In this document: piece after piece, positions 34,833 through 44,500 of the stretch
Layout: each line of letters starts with the position of its first letter
How positions within the stretch are numbered: position 1 is the stretch's first letter
From: Lysobacterales bacterium
GTDB lineage: Bacteria; Pseudomonadota; Gammaproteobacteria; Xanthomonadales; Xanthomonadaceae
Direction: 5' to 3'
Assembly (NCBI GenBank): GCA_016718605.1
Contig: JADKCY010000011.1
Coordinates: 216,653 to 280,652 of the forward strand
DNA length: 64,000 nucleotides
Notes under the pieces: generated by a model
Databases searched by the model: none
The model's input: only the letters and a program-made list of their open reading frames with translations
Told to the model about the DNA's origin: nothing
Translations under genes and position numbers: made by a program

Positions 34833-34960
34833 TCGCTGCGCTGGCGAGTTATGGGCCGGCGTAAAGGCCTGCCCTCGAGTCAGTGAGGCATGTAACGCGT
34901 CTGCGTGCTGATTGATCGCGCAAGCTGCGATCGTGAATGATCAACTCGCCGGTCTGACGT

Positions 34961-35031
34961 CGCCACGTGTGCCGGGCAATGTGGTGGAGGAGATGCGCTT
35001 CCGATGCACGGTGATGCGTGGGATGGCTCGT
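34961..35031 (+). repeat. Right copy of the HD-gene 3' end remnant
   Basis: Frame GTG CCG GGC AAT GTG GTG GAG GAG ATG CGC TTC parallels the HD protein's last residues AVGNVAEAIRF, but the stop codon is CGA here. The following bases, GATGCACGGTGATGCGTGGG, also match. It ends about 30 bases before the IS21 element, which probably destroyed the rest. Confidence 0.5.
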
Positions 35032-35149
35032 ACCTCGGTGGTGAAGTGCAGATTCCGCCCATGAGAAGCCACCGTTCCGACGGATGGGAAGCCAGCGTTC
35101 CGGGCGATGGGAAGCCAGTGCGGTCATCGGTTGAGATGGCGAGGCGAGT

Positions 35150-35900
35150 TTAGGGTTTCTGGTTGTCGCTGTCCTCTGCGGGCGGGGCGGCTTGGGCGCG
35201 TTTGCGCATGGATTCGCCCTTGAGTTCGACCAGTTCGGCGCCGTGGACGAGGCGATCGAGGATGGCGTCAGCGAGGTCGGGTCGTGGAACTGGGCATGCC
35301 AGAGCTTGAGCGGCAGCTGGCTGGTCAGCAGCAGGCTGCCGCGCTGGTGGCGGTCTTCGAGCAGTTCCAGCAGCAGCGGTTGCAGGCTCGGGCTGAGCGG
35401 GACCAGGCCAAAGTCGTCGAGGATGACGAGATCGATGCGACTGAGCGTTTTCAGCCAGTGACTGGTGCGACTTTGTGCCTGCAGGCTGGCCAGTTCGTCG
35501 CCCAGTCGCGGCAACCGCAGGTAGCGTACGGAGCGCTTGTGCTCGATTACTGCTTTGGCCAGCGCGCAGGCCAGATAACTCTTGCCGACACCGGTCGGTC
35601 CGACCAGCAACAGATGCCGATGTTGTTGCAGCCAGTTCAAACTGAGCAACTGGTTCCAGCGTGCTTTGCCGAGCCCACGCAGGTGCGCAGATCAACATCG
35701 GCCGGGTGCGCGATTTGGCCGAGTCGGGCCAGTCTGAGCCGCCGGGCCTGTGCAGTGCTGTCGCGTTGCAGCGACTCGGCATCGAGCAGTAGAGCCAGGG
35801 CTTCAAACACATCTTCGTTGAATGGCAGCCGAGCCAGGGCATCGGCGGCGCCGCGCAATCCCAGCTTGGCGAGTTGCTGCATCACGGGCTCATGCAGCAT
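35150..35900 (-). pseudogene. istB: istB, IS21 helper ATPase, frameshifted
   Basis: N-terminal part MLHEPVMQQLAKLGLRGAAD is in one frame to about 35690. The ATPase core (LLLVGPTGVGKSYLACALAK, LVILDDFGLVPL) is in a second frame to about 35285. The C-terminus (DAILDRLVHGAELVELKGES) is in a third. Two indels therefore break it. Functional IstB is about 250 residues in one frame. Confidence 0.85.
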
Positions 35901-37407
35901 GGTTCACCCTCGCCGGTGTGGCCGTAGTAGTCGCCGCCGCGAACATGCTCGTGTGCGGCCGGTGGCAGAGGCAGTGGAACCTGGTGTTCGTGATGGATAA
36001 GTAAGCGCTTCACTGCGTGGTAGCCAATCGCGTTCAACGCTAGGGCGCGCGTGCAGGCCGAATTCAATGCCTCCTTGCCGTGATCGCGGGCCAAGCCGAT
36101 GATGCCTTGGGCGCTGCGAATTGCTTGCTCCGGATGCCGGCGCCGGGCGAACAGTGCATCGACCAGCGCGGCAGTCGGCGCACCGATCGCCGCCGCTCGC
36201 CGCTCGATTTGAGGTCATGCTGCGCCTGGTGATGGGCGGGCCGATGGGCTGGGTCGGTGACAAAGCGCTGGCTGGCGGGCCCTCGCCGGTGTAGCGCCAA
36301 GCGGCGACTTCCGCGCAAGATCTCGACATGCTGAAGCGTGACTCGCACCTCGACCGTTTGGCCGACGTGTTGATATGGCACGCTGTAGTATTGCCGCTGC
36401 AGATCGACGTGATAGTCGCGCGCCACTTTGCGGATGAAGTAGCTCGGCATTTCGAAGCGGGTGTGAGGCAGCGGCAGCAACTGTGCGCGCTCTTCCAGCA
36501 GCAAGCTAGCACGCGATCCGGCACGCTTCTGGAACGGCGTGACGTTGAGCGTCGTCAGCGACGACTGTAACCATGTGTTCAGTTCTGTCAGCGAACCGAA
36601 CACGCGATCACGGGCCGCGGCGAGAATGCGCATCTCGACGATCTTGACAGCGCCCTCAACCGCCCCTTTATCACGCGGTTTGCGCACCCGTGCCGGCACG
36701 ATGGTGATCCCGTAGTGCGCGGCGAAATCGGCGTAGGCGCGGGTCAGGGTCGGCTCGAAGCGATCGGCCTTGGATACCAGCGCCCGTGGATTGTCCGGTA
36801 CGCCGACCTTGGGCACACCGCCAAACGCCACGAATGCCCGGTGCTGTCCATCCAGCCAGCTCGCAGCGGTTTGGTCGACATAGCCATGCGCAAAGATGGC
36901 GTTGGAAAATCCCAATGCGGCGACAAAGATTTGCGCCGAACGATCCATTTCGCCATCCCGATAGCGCAACGTCATGCCGGCAAAGTCAAAGTAGGCACGC
37001 TCGCCAGGGACCGGGTCGTGCCGGTAAACCACATCCTGATCGGCCTGATAGATCGCCAGCTCAGCACAAAACACGCTGTAACCAATACCCTCCGGATGGC
37101 GCTCTCGGTACTCGCTCCACAGTAACCGCCGGGTCACGCCTTTGCGTGCCAACTGAGCCACCACCTCGGCCCACACCGGCCGCTCGCAGGATTTGACCTT
37201 GCCACTGCCGGCGGGCCGGCCATACAGCCGGTGTTCCAGCACTTCGTCGCTCAACGCGGGGTCCGGTGGCCAGCTCAGCCCCGAGGCCGCAAACCGCGCC
37301 AACACCCGCTCCACGGTGGAGCGCACCACCCCCAGGCTGCGCGCAATCAGCCGTTGGCTCAGGCCCATTTCAAAATGCAGCCGCAATAACTCTCGGATCT
37401 GTCGCAT
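35882..37407 (-). pseudogene. istA: istA, IS21 transposase, frameshifted near the C-terminus
   Basis: DDE transposase with N-terminal HTH (GLSQRLIARSLGVVRSTVER), catalytic region (RAYFDFAGMTLRYRDG; VPKVGVPDNPRALVS; KPRDKGAVEGAVKIVE) and a beta-barrel after it. The frame is lost near 36200. The C-terminal residues continue in another frame and overlap the istB start, as is usual in this family. Confidence 0.85.
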
Positions 37408-37595
37408 AGGAATTCTCGATTGAGACAAGGGAACCTCGCCGGCCAAAAGCCAACGAGGATGACCCACCTCAACCGTTCCCGCACTGGCTTCCCATGCCCC
37501 GGAATCCCCGCGCCGCCACTGGCTTCATGCACCGGAACACTGGCTTCACATGGTTCGGATTCGTGGCTTCACATGCCCCGGAATGCTGGCTTCTC

Positions 37596-37858
37596 TTGGG
37601 CCGGAATCTCCAGTGAAGGATCCGACCGCGGTGCGCGAAGCGGTCTGCGTGGTTGTGTGCGCACCGCTGGTTCAACCTTCTTTGGTAGTGCTGAATCGAT
37701 CCGGAGCCCGAGCGGGCAGCATTTTGCGGACACCGCCAATGTCGGCAGGTCCTTCGGCTAGAGCCCAACTTCGCCCAGACGTCCTGCGCGTGCGCCGTTG
37801 GCGATGCGGGGGAGGCAGGGTTGTCCGCCGCGCCTCAAGCTCATTTTATGAGACAGTA
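37596..37858. other. Gene-free stretch upstream of the MerR operon
   Basis: Between the IS21 end and the MerR promoter. No gene or repeat recognised. It may be remnant DNA from before the IS insertion. Confidence 0.4.
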
Positions 37859-37885
37859 TTTACAACAGTTGAAGTGTTGTATATT
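37859..37885 (+). promoter_or_regulatory. MerR-type promoter with a dyad operator
   Basis: TTTACA (37859-37864) and TATATT (37880-37885) are possible -35 and -10 boxes. The dyad ACAACA-N7-TGTTGT (37862-37880) lies across them, as MerR operators do. The spacing of 15 is shorter than the 19-20 of classical MerR promoters. The ATG follows the -10 box by only 8 bases and no ribosome binding site is present, so the mRNA may be leaderless. Confidence 0.45.
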
Positions 37886-37893
37886 CTCGCCCC

Positions 37894-38307
37894 ATGCGCC
37901 TGACCATTGCTCACCTCAGCGAAAAAACCGGCGTTCCAGAGCGAACGATCCGTTACTACATCGACCGTGGCTTGGTGCCCAGTGCCCACGGAGAACGACG
38001 TGGTGCCTGGTACGACACGGTCCATCTCGAGCCGCTACTCCGGATTCAGCAGTGGCGTGAGGCCGGTCTCTCGCTGGAAGCCATCGCAGATCTGCTGCGA
38101 GGCGACACGCGTGGCGGCAGTCGCTCGCTGCCTGCAGGTGCCGTCGAAGTGCGCTCGCATCTGGTGGTCGCCGAGGGCGTCGAACTGGTCGTGGCGCCTG
38201 AGCGTGCCGACCTCTCCAGTCAACAAATCCGGCAGCTCTTCACCTGGGTTCAAGAGCGAATTGACCAGCTGAAGTCCACCCCGCGCCCTACCGAACCTCA
38301 GGAATGA
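37894..38307 (+). CDS. MerR-family regulator (137 aa)
   Basis: N-terminal winged HTH: TIAHLSEKTGVPERTIRYYI and a recognition wing with GLVPSAHGERRGAWYD, followed by LRIQQWREAGLSLEAIADLL, the second helix pair. The C-terminal part lacks Cys pairs, so a metal is not the likely effector. It ends in QERIDQLKS, a short dimer helix. The stop overlaps the next gene (ATGA), so it probably controls the VIT-VWA protein. Confidence 0.88.
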   Translation: MRLTIAHLSEKTGVPERTIRYYIDRGLVPSAHGERRGAWYDTVHLEPLLRIQQWREAGLSLEAIADLLRGDTRGGSRSLPAGAVEVRSHLVVAEGVELVVAPERADLSSQQIRQLFTWVQERIDQLKSTPRPTEPQE

Positions 38308-40526
38308 CCGCCATGGATTGCTCGATCGAACCCCAACGCGCGTTAGGCAGCCCTCTTCAATCCTGTGACATCGACGTGCTGATCACCGATCTGACGGCGG
38401 TGCATTGCGTGCGCTACCACTTCACCAACCACGAGAGCACGAACATCGAAGCGGTCTTCACGCTGCCACTGCCTTCGGATGCTGCCTTCATCAGGCTGAC
38501 GGCGGCGTTCGCGGGTCAAGAGTGGGCGCTCCAAATCAGCGCCACGGACACCGCTCAGCAACGCTACGACCGCGCGGTCAGCGACGGCCACTCGGCGGTG
38601 CTGTTTCGGCGGGTGGACGAAGGCCTCTACACCTTGGCCATCGGCAATATTGGGGCAGGAGAGACCGTGGCGTTCACGCTCGAGTTTGCGCGCGCCCTGG
38701 AGCTGCAGGATCGTGCAGCACGCTTCCGGTTGCCGCTTGCGTTGCGGCCACGCTATGGCGAGTGGCACCTCGAGCCCCCGGACACGCCGCTGCATAGCGT
38801 GACCGCGAACTATCCCGTCCGGGCAAGCGTGCGCATCGAGGGCCTGTTGGCGACCACTGCGGTGAGCTGCGTCAGCCATCGAACACGCGTCACCGCGACG
38901 GACGGCGCGCTACTGCTGCACACGGTGGATGCGGCGCTTGATCGGGATCTTGTGGTCGGGTTCGATCTTGGTGCCACGCCCTTGGCTCCCCAATGGCAGG
39001 CCTGGGTGGAGGGCGATCGCGTGGCCAGCGAGCTTCTTTGGTCGCTGCCTGCGCCGACGGCGCGTGGAAATGAACCGCTGCACCTCGTGACCTTGCTCGA
39101 TTGCTCTGGCTCCATGCAGGGTGCCGCCATCGCGGGATGCAGACAGGCCATGATCGCCATCGCCAACGCATTGGACGACCGGATGACGGTGCAGTTTGTG
39201 TGCTTTGGCAGCGAGGTAAGGCCGCTCCTCGAAAAACCATTGCCTGCCGTGCCAGCGACTCGTCAGGCCCTGCGTTCACTGGCGATGCAGCTCAATGCCG
39301 ACATGGGGGGAACGGAGCTCGCCGCGGCGCTGGATGCCGCGCTGAAGGACCTTGAATCCTTGCATGACGACGCGGCGAATCAAGCGATTCTGCTGGTGAC
39401 CGATGGTGCCATCGATCCCAGCAGTCTGGTCCGGGCGACCACACGCGCCAAGCGACGCGGTGTGCGTGTGTTTGTCGTGGCCGTGGGCGAATCGGCTGCC
39501 GTGGAAGCCTTGGCGCCATTCTCCACCAGCACTGATGGGCGACTGGAATCAGTGACCCCTGGCGAAGACATTGCCGATGCCGTGATGCGCCAGTTCTCTC
39601 GCATTCGTCAGCGGCGGCCGGCCTTGCTGGAGGTCGAGTTCCCGCCCGGCGCAGAGCAAGTGGGTGAGACCTCGCACACCTACCTTGGTGACACCGTACG
39701 CATTCGGGCGTGGTTACCCTCGGCCGAGGCGGCCTATCGACTGCACCTGCGCGAAAGCCCGGATGCCAGCGCGCTGACGTATCAGGGCTCGGTGATCTCG
39801 CGAGCGAATACCCCGTATCTCAGGGCGCTATGGGGTCAGGCGCTGGTCAACGCCGCACGGGGGGACAAGGCAAAGACCTCGCTGGCGCTCGACTATGGCC
39901 TGATCACCCAATACACCGCCGGCATTTTGGTGAAAGAGCGTGGTGAGGGCGCCTTCGCCGCGCTGCCCGGAGTGCGCCGGGTCAGCCACATGCACGTCCC
40001 GAGTGCCCTGAGTGTCAGTATGTGCGCGATCCCGGCCTTCATGAGACGGCTGCCGAATGATCTTCTATGCCCGGTCTTCGAAGAGGCTGAATGCCCACCT
40101 GCAGAAATCCAAAGCGACGAAGACGCTGCCGCACTGCAGGCCGAGCTCGCCGAGTTGATCCAACAGGTCGAAGCGGCATTACAGCCGAAACTCAGTAACC
40201 TGAGGCCACTACAAGATTGGCTACGCGCCTGTCTCATCGCCGACGAGTTGCCGACGACAACCGGTGCACAGGCTTACGTCTCCGAAGCGATGCTCGACGC
40301 ACTGGCAACCGCCTCGCCGTCGTTTGCGCGAGAGAGCCGCGCGCAGTCAGATCAATGGCTGTGGGAGCTCCTGGTCGTACTCTTCGAAGAGATGGCGGAT
40401 GAACTCCCCGTCGAGCTTCAGCAACGGCTTGGCGACTGGATTGCACGACGTGATATCGATGTCGATAACACTCGGCATCTGGCGACGTATCTTGCTGGCG
40501 AAGATTGTTCGGGTGACAGCGAATAG
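38304..40526 (+). CDS. VIT and von Willebrand A domain protein (740 aa)
   Basis: N-terminal VIT domain (about residues 1-130; FTNHESTNIEAVFTLPLPSD and QQRYDRAVSDGHSAVLFRRV are its signature). Central VWA domain with MIDAS motif LLDCSGSMQGAAIAGC (about 262-277), MGGTELAAALDAAL and LLVTDGAID. The C-terminal 250 residues are helical and unassigned. No signal peptide, so it is probably cytoplasmic. VWA domains bind protein partners through a metal. Coupled to the MerR gene. Its role here, in defence or otherwise, is unknown. Confidence 0.88.
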   Translation: MTAMDCSIEPQRALGSPLQSCDIDVLITDLTAVHCVRYHFTNHESTNIEAVFTLPLPSDAAFIRLTAAFAGQEWALQISATDTAQQRYDRAVSDGHSAVLFRRVDEGLYTLAIGNIGAGETVAFTLEFARALELQDRAARFRLPLALRPRYGEWHLEPPDTPLHSVTANYPVRASVRIEGLLATTAVSCVSHRTRVTATDGALLLHTVDAALDRDLVVGFDLGATPLAPQWQAWVEGDRVASELLWSLPAPTARGNEPLHLVTLLDCSGSMQGAAIAGCRQAMIAIANALDDRMTVQFVCFGSEVRPLLEKPLPAVPATRQALRSLAMQLNADMGGTELAAALDAALKDLESLHDDAANQAILLVTDGAIDPSSLVRATTRAKRRGVRVFVVAVGESAAVEALAPFSTSTDGRLESVTPGEDIADAVMRQFSRIRQRRPALLEVEFPPGAEQVGETSHTYLGDTVRIRAWLPSAEAAYRLHLRESPDASALTYQGSVISRANTPYLRALWGQALVNAARGDKAKTSLALDYGLITQYTAGILVKERGEGAFAALPGVRRVSHMHVPSALSVSMCAIPAFMRRLPNDLLCPVFEEAECPPAEIQSDEDAAALQAELAELIQQVEAALQPKLSNLRPLQDWLRACLIADELPTTTGAQAYVSEAMLDALATASPSFARESRAQSDQWLWELLVVLFEEMADELPVELQQRLGDWIARRDIDVDNTRHLATYLAGEDCSGDSE

Positions 40527-40833
40527 TCTTGCTATCCTTTTGGGCGATTTCCAATGGCTTACTTTTGCCTGCAGGATTGGGGGAGATGTGACTGCAGTGG
40601 CGGTTCTGAAAGCTCGTGGAATATCACTTGTGTATCCGTCCTCGCGACAAACCAAGATTAGGAGTCATTTCTGAAATCCAAGCCTCAACGTGCCACGCTT
40701 GAACGTCTCGGTTTTCGTATCGGAATGCCACAAGATAAGCGATCAATATGTTCAGTGGACCAGGATTTTCGAACTGGAAATGGTGCCAAATCTTGATCAA
40801 TCCCGGCCAGAGCTCCATAGCAGGGAACACAGC
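40527..40833. other. Intergenic region before the BREX operon
   Basis: No gene recognised. Less GC-rich than its neighbours. It should hold the BREX promoter, which I could not locate. The minus strand has a long open frame running into brxF, which is a shadow. Confidence 0.4.
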
Positions 40834-41052
40834 ATGCAGGGCGGAGTGCTGCGGATGAAGCTGCGGGCAGCCACCGCCGGTTACATCCTTCGCCAATGGA
40901 GTGTGGACTGCACGCCCGACCACAGCTTGCGCGGGCACGAGTACCGGTTGTGGCTGAAGGACCACCTGGCCATCTACGGCGTGCGAAATGCCGTGCTGGC
41001 GCCGGGCTACCGCTCCCCTGATCAACAACGGCTCGAAGCCGAGTCGGACTGA
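40834..41052 (+). CDS. Small hypothetical protein upstream of brxF (72 aa)
   Basis: Starts MQGGVLRMKLRAATAGYILR and ends RSPDQQRLEAESD. Its codon use resembles brxF and brxC, and it ends 4 bases before the brxF start, so it may be the operon's first gene or the tail of a truncated one. No domain recognised. Confidence 0.45.
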   Translation: MQGGVLRMKLRAATAGYILRQWSVDCTPDHSLRGHEYRLWLKDHLAIYGVRNAVLAPGYRSPDQQRLEAESD

Positions 41053-41056
41053 GGGG

Positions 41057-41518
41057 ATGAGCATGCTCGCAAAACTCGAACGACTCATCGGCGAAATCGG
41101 CGACCTCAACAGCAAGTTGATCCTGCTGGTCGGTCCCAGCCGCAGTGGCAAGACCCAACTGCTGCGCCAGCTCGGCGCCAAGCTCAACATCGAGCCGCTC
41201 AACGTCGGCCTGGAGCTGGGGCGCCGTTTGGCCGCCACGCCGAACAACAAGCGCGGCTTCTCGGCAGGCGAACTGCTGCGGGAGATCGCGGACAAGGAAC
41301 GAACTGAAGACCCGCTGCTGCTCGACAACCTCGAGTTGCTGTTCGAGCCGGGCCTGCAGATCAACCCGCTTGACCTCGTCAAGCGGCTGGCTCATTCCAA
41401 GCGCGTCGTGGCCGTCTGGCCTGGCGAGCTGCGCGGTGATCGCTTGGTGTACGCCGACATGAGCCATCCAGAACATCGTGACTACAGCCGTGACGGCGTG
41501 GTCGTACTCGAAATTTGA
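41057..41518 (+). CDS. brxF: BREX type 3 P-loop protein BrxF (153 aa)
   Basis: Small ATPase of BREX-3 loci. Walker A is LLVGPSRSGKTQLL (about 23-36), and the acidic DPLLLDNLELLFEP block serves as Walker B. Length and position directly before brxC match the family. Two ATG codons (41057, 41063) are possible. Confidence 0.88.
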   Translation: MSMLAKLERLIGEIGDLNSKLILLVGPSRSGKTQLLRQLGAKLNIEPLNVGLELGRRLAATPNNKRGFSAGELLREIADKERTEDPLLLDNLELLFEPGLQINPLDLVKRLAHSKRVVAVWPGELRGDRLVYADMSHPEHRDYSRDGVVVLEI

Positions 41519-41541
41519 CGCTACGGGGAAGAGAGAACCAT

Positions 41542-44500
41542 ATGGCCAAGAACATGAAATACGGAGATCTGATCCAGTTCGAGCAGATCGAGTCAGTCAT
41601 TCAGCTGCTCGATGCCGGGCGCCCGGACGAGGCCAAGAAGCTCGTCGCGACCTACGTCATCTCCGACGACATGGCCGAGCGGATCTCCAAGCTCATGGTT
41701 CCCCAGCTCAGTTTCGACGACTCGGTCGATCACAAGGGCGTGCTGATCGTCGGCAACTACGGCACCGGTAAGTCGCACTTGATGTCGGTGCTGTCGCTGG
41801 TGGCCGAGGATGCGGCCTACGCTCCGATGATCCGCCACCCCAAGGTCGCCGAGGCGGTTGCCCCGATTGCTGGTCGCTTCAAGGTGCTGCGCATCGAGGT
41901 GGGCGGGCTGCAGATGCCGCTGCGCCAGATCATCACCCTGCAGCTTGAGCGTTTCCTCGAAAAGATCGGCGTCGACTACACCTTCCCGACCGCCGACAAG
42001 GAGCTCAACAACAAGGACTCCTTCGAGGAGATGATGGCCGCGTTCGCGGAGAAATTCCCGGACCAGGGCGTGCTGCTGGTTGTCGACGAGTTCCTGGAGT
42101 ACCTGCAGTCCCGTCGCGATCACGAACTGGTGCAGGATCTGGCCATCCTGCGGCAGATCGGCGAAGTCACCAAGCACCTGAAGTTCCGCTTCGTGGCCGG
42201 TGTGCAGGAAGCCATCTTCGACAGCGTGCGCTTCCAGCACGTCGCCGACAGCATGCGCCGCGTCAACGAGCGCTTCACCCAGATCCTGATCGACCGCCAG
42301 GACGTCAGCTTCGTCGTCTCCGCGCGCCTGCTCAAGAAGACGGCCGACCAGCAGAACAAGATCCGCGAATACCTCACGCCGTTCGCCAAGTTCTACGGCT
42401 CCATGAACGAGCGCATGGACGAGTACGTGCGGCTGTTCCCGGTTCACCCGGACTACCTGAAGACCTTCGAGCAGATCCACTTCACCGAGAAGCGCGGCGC
42501 GCTCAAGACCATCGAGTCCGCCATGCTGGCCATCCTCGACCAGGACGTGCCCACCGATCGGCCGCTGTTCATCAGCTACGAGAGTTTCTGGAACACCATT
42601 AAAACCAACTCGGTCTTGCGTGCCGACCCGAACATCAAGGAAGTGATGCGCGTCTCCGAAGTATTGGAGTCGCGGGTCCAGCAAGCCTTCACGCGCCCGG
42701 CCTACAAACCGATGGCGCTGCGCGTCATCAACGCGCTGGCCGTGCACCGTCTGACCACGGGCGGCGACATCCATGTGCCCATTGGCCCCACGGCCGCCGA
42801 GCTGCGCGACGCCCTGTGCCTGTTCCAGCCGGGCGTGGAGGACATGCCGGGCGATCCGGCCGAAAACCTGCTGTCGATGGTGCAGACCGTGATGCGGGAA
42901 GTGCTGAAGACCGTCAACGGCCAGTTCATCTCCAAGGCGCCGGACACCGAGCAGTACTACCTCGACCTCAAGAAGGACATCGACTACGACGCGCAGATCG
43001 AAAAGCGCGCCGAAGCCCTGTCCGACGACGCGCTCGACCGCGCCTACTACAGCGCCGTCAAGGCGCTGATGGAGTGCAGCGACGACCTGCGCTACCCCGG
43101 CTTCCAGATCTGGCAGTACCAGCTCGAGTGGCAGGAGCGCCGTGTCGAGCGCATGGGCTATCTGTTCTTCGGGGCGCCGAACGATCGCCCCACGGCCCAG
43201 CCCGAGCGCGACTTCTACGTCTACTTCATCCAGCCCTTCGACAAGCCGAAGTTCGCCGACAACAGCCTGTCGGACGAAGTGTTCTTCCGTTTGACGGGCA
43301 TGGACGACGATCTCAAGCGACACCTGTCGTCCTACGCGGCAGCGCTCGATCTGGCCTCCACCGCCAGTGGCGGCGCCAAGGCCATCTACCTCTCCAAGGC
43401 ACAGGATTTCCTGCGCGCCATGAGCAAGTGGCTGCAGGAAAAGCAGATGACCGCATTCGAGGTCACCTACCAGGGCAAGAAAAAGAACCTGCAGGAGTGG
43501 GCCAAAGGCGTGTCATTGCGCGACCGAGCACGGCTTGGGGCGGACGAGCGCATCAACTTCCGCGACGTGGTGAACGTCATTTCGGGCCTGGTGCTGGGCC
43601 AGCGCTTCGTCGATCTCTCGCCGGAATACCCCACCTTCTCGGTGCTGGTCACCGAGGCCAACCGCAAGCAACTGATCGGCAACGCGCTGCGTGCACTGGC
43701 CGGCGGTACTCGCACCAAGGATGCCATCGCTGTGCTCGATGCGCTGGAGCTGCTCGATGGCGACCGCGTCGATCCGGCCAACTCCCGCTACGCGCAGGAA
43801 GTGCTGAACCGGCTCAAGGCCAAGGGCCACGGCCAGGTGCTCAACCGCAGCGACCTGCTCTCGGGCACGTCGGACGTCGAGTATTTCGCGCCCATCAAAT
43901 ACCGGCTGGAACCCGATCTGCTGGTCACCGTGCTGGGCGGGCTGGTCTACTCCGGCGACATCGTGCTGTCGATCACCGGCGACAAGATCGACTCCGGCAA
44001 GCTGGCGCAGCTGGCAGAACGCTCGCTGGAGGAACTCAAGCAGTTCAAGCACGTCGAGGCACCCAAGGAGATCAACCTCGCGGTGCTGCGTGCCCTGTTC
44101 GAGTTGTTCGACCTGCCGTCCGGCCTGGCCCAGAAGGCCAGCCAGGGCGACACCGAGCCGGTCATCAAACTGCAGGAAAAGGTCAGCGTGCTGGTGCCGC
44201 GTGTGCTCAAGGCCGGCTCCGACCTGCAGCAAGGCAAGCTCGGCTTTTGGGGCCAGAACCTGCTGCGCGAGGAAGAAGCCAAAGACTGGCACGCCCGGCT
44301 GGATTCGCTGAAGAAGTTCACCGAGTCGCTGGCGCCGTACAACACCGTCGGCAAGCTCAAGAACCTGCGCGTCACGCAGGAAGACCTGGACGGCCAGAAG
44401 AAGAATCTGGAAGTCCTGGCCGCCGTCGAGCGTCTGCTCGAACTGGTGGTGGAACTGGGCAGCACGGCGTCCTACCTCTCGCAGGCCGAGATGGTGTTGC

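Larger units (their letters stand above)
35063..37595 (-). mobile_element. Decayed IS21-family insertion sequence
   Basis: Contains istA and istB homologues, both frameshifted. The ends carry the multiple terminal repeats of this family: left GAGAAGCCACCGTTCCG (35063) and further ATGGGAAGCCAG copies at about 35084-35118; right copies of CTGGCTTC with CCGGAA spacing from about 37485 to 37595. The outermost repeats match at 15 of 17 bases in inverted orientation. No target duplication is visible. It separates the CRISPR locus from the MerR/BREX part of the island. Confidence 0.85.
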
